Shown: positions 11,936 to 24,307, numbered from the stretch's first letter. The stretch is 64,000 nt of DNA from Cristatella mucedo (GCA_009760855.2 WPIO01000006.1:5016501-5080500), one strand, 5' to 3'. Notes: generated by a model from the letters alone, not told the origin. Made by a program: numbers and translations.

Positions 11936-12816
11936 TAATAATAATAATAATAATATTGCACTTGATAAAGCGCCCTCAGAGAACTTAATCTCTTTCTAGG
12001 CGCTTTATATTTGCTGCAAAGTGATACGCAATAGAATAGTAAGTAAAATCATGCTTGAAAAACAAACAAAATGAATAACATGGTTAGGGGTTACATGCAC
12101 AGGGTCAGCATGCAAATGTGGTTAGTGGCAGCATGAACAGTGTCAGCACGCATAAGCACATCGAGGACGAATCACAAGGACCCACTAAATGCTGTCCTAA
12201 ATAGGTATGTTTTTAAGTTTCTTTTAAATGTGGTCAGGTCAGGGGATGTTCTGATGCAGGTCGGGAGGGAGTTCCAGGCTGTGGGAGCATACGAGCTAAA
12301 TGCACGGTCTCCAAAGGATTTAAGGTTTGTACGAGGTATTTCTAGACTGTTGGATTCCGAAAAGCGAGTGGTACGATGCTTTGCCTGATGGGGTAGTATC
12401 TCTGAAAGATAGGCTGGAGCCATAGAATGAAGAGACCTAAAAGTGAGCGACAAAACCTTGAAGTCAATCCGTTGCTTGACTGGTAACCAGTGCAGGTCGG
12501 CGAGAAGTGGAGTAATGTGGCAACTGCGACGCTCACGACAGACAAGCCTAGCTGCAGAGTTTTGCACCAGCTGCAATCGCCTGATCGCACATGCTGGTAG
12601 GCCAGTAAGCAGTGAGTTGCAGAAGTCGAGACGAGATGTCACGAATGCATGGACCAACTTGGACGTGGTATCCTTATCTAAACAAGCCCTAATTTTAGCA
12701 ATGTTATGAAGCTGAAAATAGGCTGATTTGACTGTGGAGCTGATGTGGTCGTCTAACGAGAGGTCGCTTTGGAATATGACACCTAGATTTTGAGCTGATG
12801 CAACTGGAGATATGCT
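11936..12816 (-). mobile_element. A-LINE, 5'-truncated, young copy (copy 2 of inverted pair)
   Basis: Minus-strand counterpart of 7801-8709. The conceptual proteins are identical over the shared length except for one Ala/Gln-type and one Leu/Met-type difference that I could see. It starts with (AAT)n and the hairpin, then the 3' UTR, then ORF2 codons on the minus strand (12172-12858 frame). Homology to copy 1 stops at 12816, the 5' truncation point. The tail is shorter than that of copy 1. Confidence 0.95.
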
Positions 12817-13399
12817 TGGTTCAAGAACACGAAAAAGCATTGAGTACTGAGGCTCCACAGGTGAAAACGCCAGTCGGCAGCTGGAAAGATCGCGATGCTC
12901 ATATCAGAAGTCTGCGCTTGCATGTATTTATGCTATAATGCATTTATGCTTTTACGAGACGTCGAATGACAGCAGGCGGTTAAGCTGCGCCTTTTCAGTA
13001 GGAAGTATTGGCGCTCTGGCCGCCGGCTGCTAACTGAAAGCTATCGCGGCTTCCAGATTACGCGGCTCCTGAATGGACCTCGCTTATCGCCTACCCGGCA
13101 ACTTTAAGCGGCACAATTTTGTCGGGGTTTTTTCACAGTCATGTAAAGCACTGCAAAAGTGAGCAGGCAACTGCGCGTAGGCACAATTGAAGAACGCCTT
13201 CGAAAATAATGACAAATCGAAGGTGCGGCTTGTGCAGATTGGTTTCATTTTATTGATGGCACTAACCCGGATACCCCAGCCTGCGACTGTGTCGCGCCTA
13301 AGTATGGAATATGTATGTGTGTCGCGCCTCAGTATGGAATATGCATTGCTGAGTCAGGATGGGAGTCGAGGAAGCGAGTAGCATGGAAGTAAATGATCA

Positions 13400-15020
13400 G
13401 GATGGCTGGAAAAGATGTGCCACAGTCGGCAGCTGGAGATAGATTTCGTTGAATAAGAATTTTGGAACTGAGTTCAACAGTCTAGGACCAGCAGAGAAAA
13501 AGCGTCTGCCGCTAAAGGTCTTTTAAGCGGAAGAACGGAGCAGCTGACATATCACTCATAGAGGACCTGGGGGCACGAGGAGGCTAAAACTGGTGCATCA
13601 TTTCAGCTTGATATGAAGGAGCCAAGCCGCGGTGGACCTTCTGGGTCAGCTAAGAACTTCTCTCTGTATTCGTCGATAAACTATGAGCCGTCGCAGTTCC
13701 TTAAGCAATGAAAATAAATGGCTTAACCTCTCAGATTTGTGGTCTTGCCTTTGCAAAAACATTAATCTCCCTAAAGAGGCTTAACAGCCTTTCTTGGCAA
13801 CCTAGCCAAAACCCAATTGCAATAATGCAGCCTATACATAACCTGGAAGCTCGTCAGATGTTTAGCCATCCATGATAGTAGATAGCCCCCACCCTGATCT
13901 CAGATAGCGATCGGAAGTGATGAAGAAGCTGCAGAGACGGTCTTCATAACGAGAATATAAAACATTAGGTAATTTTTCCAGTAGAGATATTTTCGCCAAA
14001 CTTAATAGAGGTGGCCACTTCGTAGGCAGAAACCTTGGAAAATCCCTTAAAGTCAGAGGCTGCGACACAACAGTTGCTACGTAGGAGGTGGCTGCATGGA
14101 TGCACAAATATGTGTAATCTTCTCAACAAAGATGGCTGAGAACTTGTCGGCAGAACCTTTAGCAAACAGGGACTGAGATTTCTCAGAGTTGCAAGCAAAT
14201 TGTTCACTTCCTTATAAATTAACTTTGGGTCTCGCTTGCAGGACTTCAGTTTGAGTAAAAATGAAGCCCTGGATTTTTAAACTTCTTCGTGTAGACCAGA
14301 AGGAGTTCAGCAAAATTGGCTATTCGTCGTCAGACCAAGACTTCCTAAAGCTGAGTTTAAACCTGCGCTTAATTAGGTACATCTTCTAAAGATTTTTTTA
14401 GAAAACTGAAAAGAGTATCCATGACTATTTACACGGTCAGAATGTTGGGGAGATATATCGTCGAGGGCACTCTCAAGTTTCATGTTCACTACATCAGCCA
14501 CGAAGACCAGAACAACGTAAATAATTAAAACATTTCTCATGATCATTGCTTCTTTAGTGGCCTAGACAGACAAATTTTATTTTACCCTGGAAAAACAATG
14601 GCATAGGAACAGTGAACGAGATATAGAAATTATGCTAGATGCTCAGCGGATACATAGGGTCAGTGGGGAAGAAATATTTATTGCTGGTGAGATCCAGAAT
14701 ATGGCCACCGATATGAGTAGTATGATTACCGTTTTGGACCAAACCGAAATTCTCCAGACAGTCAAGTATTGAGCGGACCCGATTGTTGCTGTGGTTATCA
14801 GTGCGAGTGCTAAAGTCTCCTAAAAGTCAGTAACGGCTTGCAAGGAATGAATATTTCACTGGGGAACACCAAAAATATTTCCGTAAACAATATTCGTCAG
14901 CCAGAAGGAGGTCAGTAGATCCCAACGGCGAGAGGCATGGTCTTTGATGACGGACCTATACGATCGGTACTCAAGAAAAAAGTTATGTTGGGCGAAATAT
15001 AGCACGATTATAATAACCAG
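13400..15020 (-). mobile_element. B-LINE relic including the endonuclease region
   Basis: Reading leftward, 15020-14640 contains an EEP-type endonuclease relic: on the minus strand a GDFSTRTDN stretch (the GDFN signature), followed about 35 codons later by an H-GGHILDL segment, equivalent to the conserved GHTLDL of LINE endonucleases. 14420-14100 matches the linker region also present at 24825-25030. 13860-13410 matches the ORF2 C-terminus (compare 40900-41260). All frames are broken. Probably a copy with an internal deletion, because most of the RT core is missing. Confidence 0.7.
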
Positions 15021-15077
15021 AATTATTTAACAGCACTTTATTATAACTGAATCACCTTTTAGGCAATTTAAATGCCG

Positions 15078-15217
15078 TTGCTTGGCCCAGGGGTAAAGGT
15101 TGACACGGGCGTTTAACGGCCGATGTAGTGGGTTCGAACCCTGCGGCATATGTTAAATGAATGAACTGAGATTGCGATTTCCTAATGCGCTATATAAATC
15201 CGTTTTATTTTTGTACA
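15078..15217 (+). mobile_element. A-SINE, diverged
   Basis: CTTGGCCCAGGGGTAAAGG resembles an A box region and GGGTTCGAACCCTGCGGCATATGT contains a perfect B box. The 3' part (GCGCTATATAAATCCG) is a decayed form of the LINE-like SINE tail. Confidence 0.7.
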
Positions 15218-15219
15218 TC

Positions 15220-17635
15220 TTAAAATTTACGTACTCTACGTTAAAAGATTGTATGGCATCGTTCGTGCCGCTTAGGTCCGGTGGGTACTCGGCATTATAC
15301 CCGATTTCTAAGTGTCGCACATGTGTATGAGTAGCACTAGCAAAGTAAAAAGAGTACCAAAACCAACGCTGCAGTCACCGCAGACAGAGAAGCGGTGCCG
15401 CTTTGTACCAAAAACAGAGAACGGTAAGTTTGTCGTGGCCGCTAAATTTCTAGTACCTTGGCTAGATTAGCAATCTGCCATCGACTGCCCTAGCTATAGA
15501 CCATCGCAGGTGACCGACGTGTAAACGAAAGTATTTAATGCTTGCTAATTATTATTTAATAAATCATCACTTACATAATTCAACGCATACACGTGATTTC
15601 AATACTCAGGGAATTGCACAGACCATAGACATTACCGACGCTTTGGGACAATAGGCCTGCGTAAATAGACGTAAGTACTTGCCTACTTCCTGCGAATACC
15701 CAGCTACGTCACGGCTATTAAATAATCGAGTCACTGCTACTAGACAGCTAGCCATTTTGGTGCATTTTTCGTGAATTTTTGCTTAAAATTATAGAACTCC
15801 TTGAGAGAATTCAGACAAGCAACTTTTTAAATTGCGTTTACCTAGAGTTAATGACTTAAAGTTGTGGTGTGTCATTTTTCTTGCATTGTGCGAATCTTTG
15901 GCCGACACTAGTTAAATCTTTAAGCCTAATGGTCACATTTGAGTTAGGACTGAAGTAAATTTCCTGCACCGATATATATGTTTGATGTCACTTTCTTTAA
16001 AACTGTGTTGGATATTTCCTCGAATATTAACGGTTTTTGGCATGATTATGGTCAGCGATGTTGAAAATGGCTGTAAAAATCTAATTAAAACTTGTTCACT
16101 GGCTACACGATGCTCACATTGCGCTCATAAGTACAGCTAAAATACTCTACAAAACGACCTTTTTGCATCCATTCATTATTCCTTTTCTGGTGCATATTTA
16201 TCCAAAAAAGGTAAGTTAGACTAAAGTCAAGTTCACTTTCTGTACATCTACTCACCAAAAGCGGCGTTGAGCTGATTGGAAAAGCCAGGCAAATTCCGCT
16301 CATGTACAAAATCCAAGCTCTTTTAACCCAAATCGAACATTTTCCGCACTTGCCGTGCGATTTAGCTTTCTGGAAGAGCTCAAATGGTGATTTTTGAAAA
16401 ACTTACTTTTAGACGGCCATTTAATAGCATATCGCAATGATAAGTTGATGCTGTTTATTACTGAATTCGCACCTGAACTTCTTAAGCAAGTTACACCATA
16501 TTAAACTCCGAAAACCTGGCTAGGCCGGAGCTCTTTCGAATTAAAGTAAGATTCCTCAGTTGAATCATCGGTAAATAAAGTTACCGATTTCAGCTCAAGA
16601 TTTTGATACGCAAAGAATTATATTATAACAATTATTAATTATAAAAATAACTATAAAAACATATATTAAAAAAGTATGAACCGTATTGTTGACGGAAATC
16701 GATGAGCGCTCGCAGTCTTTTGGGGTTGCGGTTGCGGTCCACAAATGCATTCATATCTCCTTTTACTTAACTATAAGTTCATAGACGCGCGTCTCGTCTG
16801 GCAGAGTTCGCCTTCATCAGTCTTGACACCACTAGTACTTGCTGCTACTAAATCTCATGTTTTATCTTTTTTCAGTCAGTGTTGATCTGAGACTAGTTAG
16901 ATTTGTTTTTTGTTCCAGCAGACATTTCTCCTGATCCAAAGGTGGACAGTTTCAAATTCTCTCTGTTGAAAATATACAGACCAGAATGTTCTCTTTTAGT
17001 GCCAGGCATTGCAGGACTGACTAGCTTCTACTATATAGCTTCCATTTACTGCGTTTACTACCAGCTACGTTGACAGCGTTGTTATATCTTATTTGAATTT
17101 GCCTGTGGGATCCTGCAACGTTTAACGCATCGGATGAGCCAGCACACAGTGAGCATTTGCTCGAAGAGAGTCACTTCAATCGAGGCACTTTCCTCAGAGA
17201 ACAAACCAGTGACTAGACGACTGCTAATTTTTTGACAGGATCTCGCACCCTTTTCTGAAATAAACTCAACCTGCTCCTCTCGGTTCACTTTTTTTGTATG
17301 CTAGTAAGCTTCACCTGAATTCTTATGGCTGAAGAAAGCGTGGCGCTAGGAAGCGTAGCCAAATGCCAACCTAGACGCCGTTTGCTCCACGCCTTTCGTT
17401 GAAAACTGCTCAAAGGTGCACAGGTCCTGACGTTTGTGCGTTTGAGCAACCAGCCATTCGCCTTAGCCAAGCATCCTCTCGAGGTCCCGTTATTTGCTAG
17501 GCAAAGCAAGATTGTTGTCTGCCGAGCGTGGGCTCAAGCAGGCTGACTGAGAGCTCATTGCTGCCGCTGCAGCTCTTCTGAGCAGGCTTCTGCAACAACA
17601 CTTCAACGAGCGGTCAAGAAAAGTCTGCTCGAACG
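15220..17635. other. No recognisable feature
   Basis: AT-rich sequence with only short frames. I saw no repeat family, RNA gene or exon signature that I could support. Confidence 0.4.
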
Positions 17636-18935
17636 AACAGCGCTCACCATTACCCGCCCGAGTGGTCAAGTGCCCGCGAATCGGAGAGGGTTACCAGATT
17701 CTGCATATCGAAATAAGTCACATTGTGAGGCGAAGATCTGACTTACTTCTATCTAACTAAGAAGTTGATATCTACTATCGCAACCTCAGCCCCACACCTC
17801 TGATCATGCTGCCATGCAGTTCAAAAAAATAAAATAGTTTAAATATTACAACAATGTTCCTTTATCAAATTGGGGAAATTTATTGTGCTTGAACCCCACC
17901 ACCATTTTTGTCTACTTTCGCATCTTAACCTTCTGCAAGTCGGAGATACGGTGCACTCAAGACCAGTGGCTTATGCAGCCATTTGATGGATAACTGCGTG
18001 AAAGGCTGCACAATCCTACAGTTACGAGAAGCTCAGCTGAAATACTAAATCAAAGCGTTTATACACTCACGCCAGGTTAACCCCAAAAGTATCTGGCTGG
18101 TCAGACAATTACCAACCCTCTCCTGTCAGACAATAGCCAGTCATTGTCAATTACCCACAGCTATTTGGAGTGAAGGACCAAGGCCAAACTCTATGCAGCC
18201 TCACAAGTATTTTCGGAATTAATAAACAAATGGCTGTTTGTAGGAGTCTACAACCCCACAGAAGATAACTACTTAAGTTCATAAAACAAGTGGCTGCATT
18301 GTTGGTACAAGGACCATGACTTAGTGATGCCTCATTAGTAATTATGGCGACCTGGTACTGCCACGCCCACCTGTTATTGCATTCTGAGGCATGAATGCAA
18401 GCCATACCGAGAACGTGCAAGCTGCAAGAGAAATTTTTGTCTGGCAGGTTAGGAGCAAAGTAGCTGTCCTGAGAACATTGGAACGAGTGGCAATTGTCTA
18501 GCGACAAATTTTCTAGGTTCGGCGTACGTTCTGTTACTCCTGGGGATTGTCTCGGTTTCCATGACCACTTGACCGCCACAAACTTAGTACGATAAGCCGC
18601 TTTTGCACGATCAGTCCTGCTTCCGTAATGCTACAGTCTAGTGCTTCAGCATTTTCAGCCTAGCTCATCAATACTTGGGGCAATTTATGGCTGACCATAG
18701 ACTCAGAAGCTGAGAATTGTTATGTTCCTTCTCAAAGACTGAGGCCAGACTGAGCAAATAACCAATCATGGGCATTGTAAAGGGCACGGTCTACTTATTG
18801 CTTGAGCGTGGCAGCCGGTTCGACCTGAGGAAATTTTGGAAGCGTTCCACGATAGTCCCTGCTTATGGGACACAACGGGCTCTTCACATAAGAGTCAAAT
18901 CGTGAAGATGCAGCGATAAAAGTAATCGCCCGAGG
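17636..18935. repeat. R1 dispersed repeat, copy 1
   Basis: Shares long diverged similarity with 57870-58800: for example AATCGGAGAGGGTTACCAGA against AATTGGCGAGGGCTACCAGA, AGTCACATTGTGAGGC, and GTTCTGTTACTCCTGGGGAT against GTTCTGTAACTCCTATGGAT. Copy 1 has about 330 extra bases (about 18130-18460) that copy 2 lacks. The 142-codon minus-strand frame at 18151-18579 spans this extra part and shows no known motif. Both copies join an A-LINE fragment at their right end. Confidence 0.75.
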
Positions 18936-19615
18936 ACCACTTAAGCTCCACTGTCAAGTCTGCCTACTACAAGTTACATGGAAATGCCAAACTCTGTGTC
19001 TGCTTAGACGCGGATAATACATTATGTTGGTTCGTGCAGTTGCGACACCCCGTCTTGATTTGTAACTCACTTCTGGTATGTTTATCGTCCTAAGCCAGCC
19101 GGCGCTCAAAGTTGATGTAAAACTGCCGCTGACTGTATCTATCATGAGCATCTCAGTTTAAGCACTACATAAATTTTCACGAAAGTGCGTTGAGTAACAA
19201 TAAAGCAGCTTATTGACTTAAAGATTGTGACACTCACTTTTAGGCCCTTTAATTCTGTGGCTGCATCCTGCTTATCAGAACTAATCCTAAACTGGCCGAG
19301 GCATCGTGCCACCTGCTCTTCTCACCCAAATCATTTAGCTACATATCTCAAGCAAACCTTATATCCTTTGGAGACCATGCCTTTAGTTCACAAACCTCCA
19401 ATACTTTGAACTCACTGACGACCGACGTCATGACATCATCTGCTTTGAAATTTAAGAAAAAGCTGAAGCAAGCACCTGTTTCTTATTGCATTCGCTAGGT
19501 TTTTGTGATTAATTTGTTTTCTGTGCTAAAGCGTACTGACACTATACGTGTCATTACTAATGCATATTATGCACGTTGACATTCTGCATGTTGCCACTAA
19601 CAACACAGTTAAAAA
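18936..19615 (+). mobile_element. Old A-LINE ORF2 C-terminus and 3' UTR
   Basis: CTCCACTGTCAAGTCTGCCTACTACAAG onward follows the A-LINE text, through TTTAGGCCCTTTAATTCTGTGGCTGCATCC to the 3' UTR remnants (CTGACACTATACGTG, CATGTTGCCACTAAC). Strongly decayed. Confidence 0.7.
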
Positions 19616-19617
19616 AT

Positions 19618-19748
19618 ATCAAAAATATATTTTATTTGTACAGCGTCCCATGAGAACTTAATCTCTATTCAGGCAATTCACATATGCCTCGGGACTCGAG
19701 CCCACGACCTCAGCCAGACCTTAACCACTTGACCAAACCAGCTCGGCT
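19618..19748 (-). mobile_element. A-SINE
   Basis: Reads on the minus strand from the tRNA-like head (GCCGAGCTGGTTTGGTCAAGTGGTTAAGG) through the B-box region (GGGCTCGAGTCCC) to the hairpin-like tail (GAATAGAGATTAAGTTCTCATGGGACGCTGTACAAAT). Confidence 0.85.
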
Positions 19749-19994
19749 TTCTATACAGCATAGTCACAGTGCAAAGAAAAATGTTCTAGTTTTTAAGCGT
19801 ACTTTACAGACGAATTATCACTATTATTATAATAAGTGTTAAACTCGGCCGATGTAACATCACGGAGGAACTATTTCGCAGCACATACACAAACGGGTGT
19901 AAAACAACAGTGTGCCCACAAAAGCGTGCAGTGTTAGCAGCACCGACAAAGGCGTGCATGGCAAAATCTCGCACCTACAGTTTAATTCTACCCG

Positions 19995-20335
19995 CCGCTT
20001 CATCAGCCGCTCAATCCTTAGCTCAATCCTTAGCTCAATCTGCTGCTCAATCCGCAGCTCAATAAGCAGCTCTATCAGCCGCTCTATTAGGCGCTTAATC
20101 AGCTGCTCCGGCCGCCGCTCAATCCACCGCTTAATCCGCAGCTCAATCCGAAGCTCAATCCGCCGCTCAATCAGGCTCTATCAGCCACTCAATCAGCCGC
20201 TCAATCCGCCGCTCTATCCGCCGCTCATTCAGCCGCTCAGTCAGCAGCTCCATCCGCAGCTCAATCAGCTGCTTCGGCCGCCGCTCAATCAGCCGCTCAA
20301 TCGCCACTCCATCCGCCGCTCCGGCCGAAGCACTA
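19995..20335. repeat. 12-bp minisatellite (CCGCTCAATCCG-type)
   Basis: More than 25 imperfect units of about 12 bases built on CTCAATCCGCCG / CTCAATCAGCCG. Translation gives regular serine-isoleucine-arginine or proline-leucine-asparagine-glutamine patterns, so the 177-codon frame at 19912-20445 is a repeat translation. Confidence 0.9.
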
Positions 20336-20591
20336 ACTGCAGCAACAGCGCAGCTTTAGCTACTGCTCCAGCCGAGTTTGTGTGCGTGCTATACTGTGCA
20401 ACTGTTTGCTCTAATAAAATACTCTACTGTTTAATATCTTTATAAAGCGGCATTCTTTGAAATTACCTTTCTTAGCATGCGTCAGCGAACGTTTGACCTG
20501 CGCCCCTCCATCGGTGCATGCTTGAGTCGTCGCCTGACTTTTTGTGGGCGCTCTTTTATGCATACTTTGTCTGAGCACTTTAGTCCTATAA

Positions 20592-20690
20592 GAATAATAA
20601 TACATTTGTTATAGTGGCCTTAGAGAACTCAATCTTTTATTAAGCACTTTACATTTCGTGCAGAAGAAGCATAATCAAATAATTAGTTGT
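20592..20690 (-). mobile_element. A-LINE tail (left half, split by B-SINE)
   Basis: AATAATAATACATTTGTTATAGTGGCC...GAGAACTCAATC...AAGCACTTTACATTT is the A-LINE hairpin and end of the 3' UTR on the minus strand. The rest of the 3' UTR continues at about 20820. Confidence 0.75.
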
Positions 20691-20699
20691 AGCATGCTC

Positions 20700-20818
20700 T
20701 ATGACATTCCTGTAGTGGGCGATTCTTTATCGCCACTGCAAGCGGTGGTGATAGCCATAAAGGCTCTTCTGTCGCTATACAAAAAGAGGCTGTTTAATCA
20801 ACTAGGATTTCTTTTTAT
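20700..20818 (+). mobile_element. B-SINE, 5'-truncated, inside A-LINE 3' UTR
   Basis: Matches the family body from GTGGGCGATTCTTTATCGCC through GCAAGCGGTGGTGATAGCC to AAAAAGAGGCTGTTTAATCAACTAGGATTTC. It has no tRNA-like head. It lies between two parts of one A-LINE 3' UTR, so it is younger than that copy. Confidence 0.85.
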
Positions 20819-20955
20819 TTATCAAGCATAGTGTAGTTAGGGGTGACATGGACAGGGTCAGCATGCAAATATGGTTAGTGGCAGCATGCACATTGTCAGC
20901 ATGTACGACCGCACAAGGAACGAATCGCGTGGACCAAATAAATACTGTGATGCTT
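20819..20955 (-). mobile_element. A-LINE 3' UTR (right half)
   Basis: GTTAGGGGTGACATGGACAGGGTCAGCATGCAAATATGGTTAGTGGCAGCATGC is the minus-strand A-LINE 3' UTR, ending near the last ORF2 codons. Confidence 0.8.
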
Positions 20956-21624
20956 CCATAAGGTCAAACTGGCAAAAATACACCGGGTCACAGCAATTTT
21001 CAACTAGCACCTGTCATGCTTAACTGTATCCAACTCTGTCATTTCTGAGACAAAAGCAAGTATGGCTTGCCACTTACGATAGTCATGTGGTTATGCAGCA
21101 TAAGCTATATGCAGCATGCAAAATATTTATCGACAGCCCAAAAACGAGCACATTTGACTGATATTTATGCATTTAATTTTCTTTGGTTGACGTGAGCACC
21201 GTTAGGGGAATCCAAGAAAATGCACATAACTTTGGTCTGGCAATCGCATATTTATTTAGGGTACCTTTTAGGAGCCAAGTACATTATACATGGGATAGAA
21301 TGTTCTGATGACTTCTACGTAAAGAAGAAACTGAATATGAAAACCATGTCTAACCCATATGTAAGCCGGCAGAAACGTATCTACAGCTACTCTGAGATGC
21401 CAAGTGTACTCAAGTTATGTCCATTATGTCGAAATATTTATTGAGAGCCCAAAAGTAAACACGTTTTTTTTTAGTATGTATGCATTCGTTTGATGTCGTG
21501 CCGTCCGATCACGATCCTTTATGACTTCCCCTGTCTAGCCTAAAACGAGAGGCCGCCAGCTTCTGCGTTAATTCCTCCCCTTGTAGAGCATTCTTCAGAG
21601 CCTGAGTTTTACTGAAAAGGTCGG

Positions 21625-21775
21625 CTACTGTGCTGACTCGGCCCAGCGGTTAAGGTGCAGTGCCTTTATTGACCGAGGTTAAGGTGAATGCATTCGACGA
21701 CGGAAGCCATGAGATCGATCCCTGTGGCATATGTGAAGCGACTGCATACAGATTAATTTCTCTAAAAATGGAACA
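21625..21775 (+). mobile_element. A-SINE, diverged
   Basis: CTCGGCCCAGCGGTTAAGGTGC resembles the tRNA-like A box region. GAGATCGATCCCTGTGGCATATGTGAAGCG corresponds to the B-box and body junction. The tail is decayed. Confidence 0.6.
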
Positions 21776-22284
21776 CAGTCAGCCGACTGACGAAATAGAT
21801 AGCTACCGGAAAACCTGTCGTAAGTCTTTTTGTAAGACTAATATGGTATACGTTAAGTTCTGCTTTGATACGTTCTGATAAAAACATGGACTGAATAAAT
21901 TGAATTTCTGTGCATAACAAGTAGAAGTACATAGCAAGTACATAACAAATAAGAAGCTAATAAGAATAAGTAAATAAGATAGTATTTAAAAATCATAATA
22001 TGTAGGATGCTTGGGCATATACATCTCGTATTTGCAGTACTTACATCGAGTATTATTGTAATGAGAATAGGGAGAAGTTGGGCGACCTTGCAGGAGGATC
22101 GTCAATTCTTTCGCCTTCGAAACCCTCTTGGCTGGTAGATGGCTGAGGTGGTTGGTCCTATGTGCTTAAGAAGGCTTACTCGGTTTTCTAATACCCTTAC
22201 AAAGATAACGTATACATTACCCATATTGGAGCAAGCAAGAAGCCTGGCAAGGGGAAATCTGATCGCGTTAACTTTCCACGAGAA

Positions 22285-22406
22285 AACAGAAGCAGGACAC
22301 AAGCAGACAGAAGCAGGACACAAGCAGACAGAATCAGGACACGAGCAGACACAAGCAGGACACAAGCACACAGAAGCAGGACACAAGCACACAGAAGCAG
22401 GACAGC
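22285..22406. repeat. 21-bp minisatellite
   Basis: About five to six units of GAAGCAGGACACAAGCAGACA with few substitutions. The unit length is a multiple of three, so both strands stay open across it (AGHKQTE repeats). No gene evidence otherwise. Confidence 0.9.
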
Positions 22407-23118
22407 TGCAAGACTAACTTCGTAAAAGCAGTTTAAGGTAAACCTAGCGGTTGCTCTGGCTCAGTTAGATTTACAAAAACTCTTATCCGCCTAAAAGAAG
22501 AGATGGGTTATTTACTTATACACTAAAACCGCTTCAAACACTAGGCAACTGCCGTCATGCAGACAGCAAAGGCGGTAAATCTGCTGAGCGAAATGGTCAC
22601 AAGCAAATGCCAAACCCACACGCAAAACCATTTTTTTAACATGGAGAATTACCTAAAGATTCGAGCTGGCTGCAGCATGCAGTCCCGAGCCTTTAGTCGT
22701 GGCGTAGGGTTACTATCCACATGGCCCTCGCCAGGTCAGGAGAGTGTCATGACTGTAGCTGGTCTTACCGTGACTGCGTTGCTTTAAACAAAAGGTCTTT
22801 TACTACTACGGGGTCTAGTATTAACAGGAACATGCACTGGGGGGTGGCGACGCGGGGTCTGCCAGCTTTTGAGGAGATTCACCAACAGCTTTCGGAGACG
22901 ATTCTACTGCCGATTGACTGCTGTGGCGCTAACATGGCTCCAACCAGAACACCTAATAGATGGGCGAGCATTCGAAGCTACTGAGTCTGTCTGACCCGTG
23001 GGCTTTGGAGGTTCCAACCTGGCTGATGGCTGAAGCTAGCACATCCAATCTGCCGACATCAACGTTGGACTGCAGGCAAGGCTGAGCAGCTCGAATGCTT
23101 CGACTTTTTGCATTGCCG
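22407..23118. other. No recognisable feature
   Basis: Short frames only; none with a recognisable motif. Confidence 0.4.
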
Positions 23119-23935
23119 TGATAGCATTACATGAGATATGTTAGATCGCTCTTTGCATGTTTATCAGTTGCTGCAGCTGATTCCGACGGTTTTAACGACG
23201 AATACAACTGAGTATAGTCAGCATAAAAGTGATATCCTTTTCCATGGGCTGTAATTACTTTTCCCAGAGGTTGAATATAAATGGAGAACACTAAGGGACC
23301 GAGGACGGACCCTGGAGGGACTCCATCGGTGACCGGTCTCGTGGGTGAGGCTTGACTCCCACACGACACGGACTGACAAGTACGATTTAAACCACGCCAG
23401 TGCCTCGTCTGCCGGGTAAATCGTTGTTCTCAATCATTCTAGTAGAACATCGGGATCAATATTATCAAAGGCAGCTGATAGATCTAGCAGAGCTAGAGCA
23501 GTGACATTCCCCTTATCGTTGATGCATAGAATGTCATTGTTAACATGGAGGAGAGCAGTTTCAGTGGAGTGCTGCCTCTTGAACCACGATTGAAGCGTGT
23601 CTGACATTTCAGTCAATTCAAAATGTGCTACCAGCGGCTCAGCTACAAATTGTCAAGAGTCTTTGACAGAAAAAAAGCGAAAACAGGCGATAGTTTGCAA
23701 GGACCTCGATATAAAATCCAGGCTTTTTAAGTATCGGTCTAACGATTGCCGATTTGAAGGACTTAGCTAGGTTCCCTTTTTCCAAGGAAGCATTGAAAAT
23801 CTCAGTTACGGCAGGGCTAAGTTGGTCTGCCTGTGAAAACAACAGAGATGATGGTATTAGGTCTTCAGGAGATTGAGCTCTCTTCACTAGACTTTATTAA
23901 GGTAGCCACATCGCACGCAGAAACCTTAGGAAATC
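23119..23935 (-). mobile_element. B-LINE reverse transcriptase relic
   Basis: On the minus strand: ADQLSPAVTEIFNASLEKG and [15 protein letters not shown] (the fingers region), FKRQHSTETALLHVNND, LLDLSAAFDNID (motif A), [11 protein letters not shown] (the B-type motif) and FYADYTQLY, where YADD has become YADY. Frameshifts between blocks and the missing catalytic Asp show that it is inactive. The copy is interrupted on its upstream side at about 23936 by an A-LINE tail and resumes after about 24825. Confidence 0.9.
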
Positions 23936-24212
23936 TTTTAATAATAATAATAAAGTACTTAATAAAGCGCCCTCAGCGATCTCAATCTCTTCCTTGGCGC
24001 TTTACATTTGCTGCGAAGGGAAACGCGATTGAATCGTAACATCACTTGATAAAAAAAAACATGAAAACGTGGTTAGGGGTGACATGCACAGGGTCAGCGT
24101 GCAAATTTGGTTAGTGGCAGCATTCACAGTGTCAGCACGCATAACGCACATGGAGGACGAATCTCAGGGACCCACTAAATGCTGTCCTAGATAGGTGTGT
24201 TTTTAACGTACG
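23936..24212 (-). mobile_element. A-LINE 3' end nested in B-LINE
   Basis: AATAATAATAAAGTACTTAATAAAGCGCCCTCAG...GGCGCTTTACATTTGCTGCGAAG, then the 3' UTR up to CCCACTAAATGCTGTCCTAGATAGGTGTGTTTTTAA, all on the minus strand. Confidence 0.9.
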
Positions 24213-24307
24213 AGCGTGTGCGCACGCATGTATGAGTGTGGGTGTGTGTATGTTTGTGCGCATGTGAGGCAGCCGGAGAGAGAGAGAGGGAGAGGGAGAG
24301 AGAGAGA

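Noticed and set aside
22285-22406. CRISPR-like array
   Set aside because: Units are adjacent without unique spacers and the context is an animal genome; a simple minisatellite.
22102-22417. Possible repeat protein (AGHKQTE units, or Cys-rich on the other strand)
   Set aside because: It coincides exactly with a 21-base minisatellite, and the flanks have no coding character.
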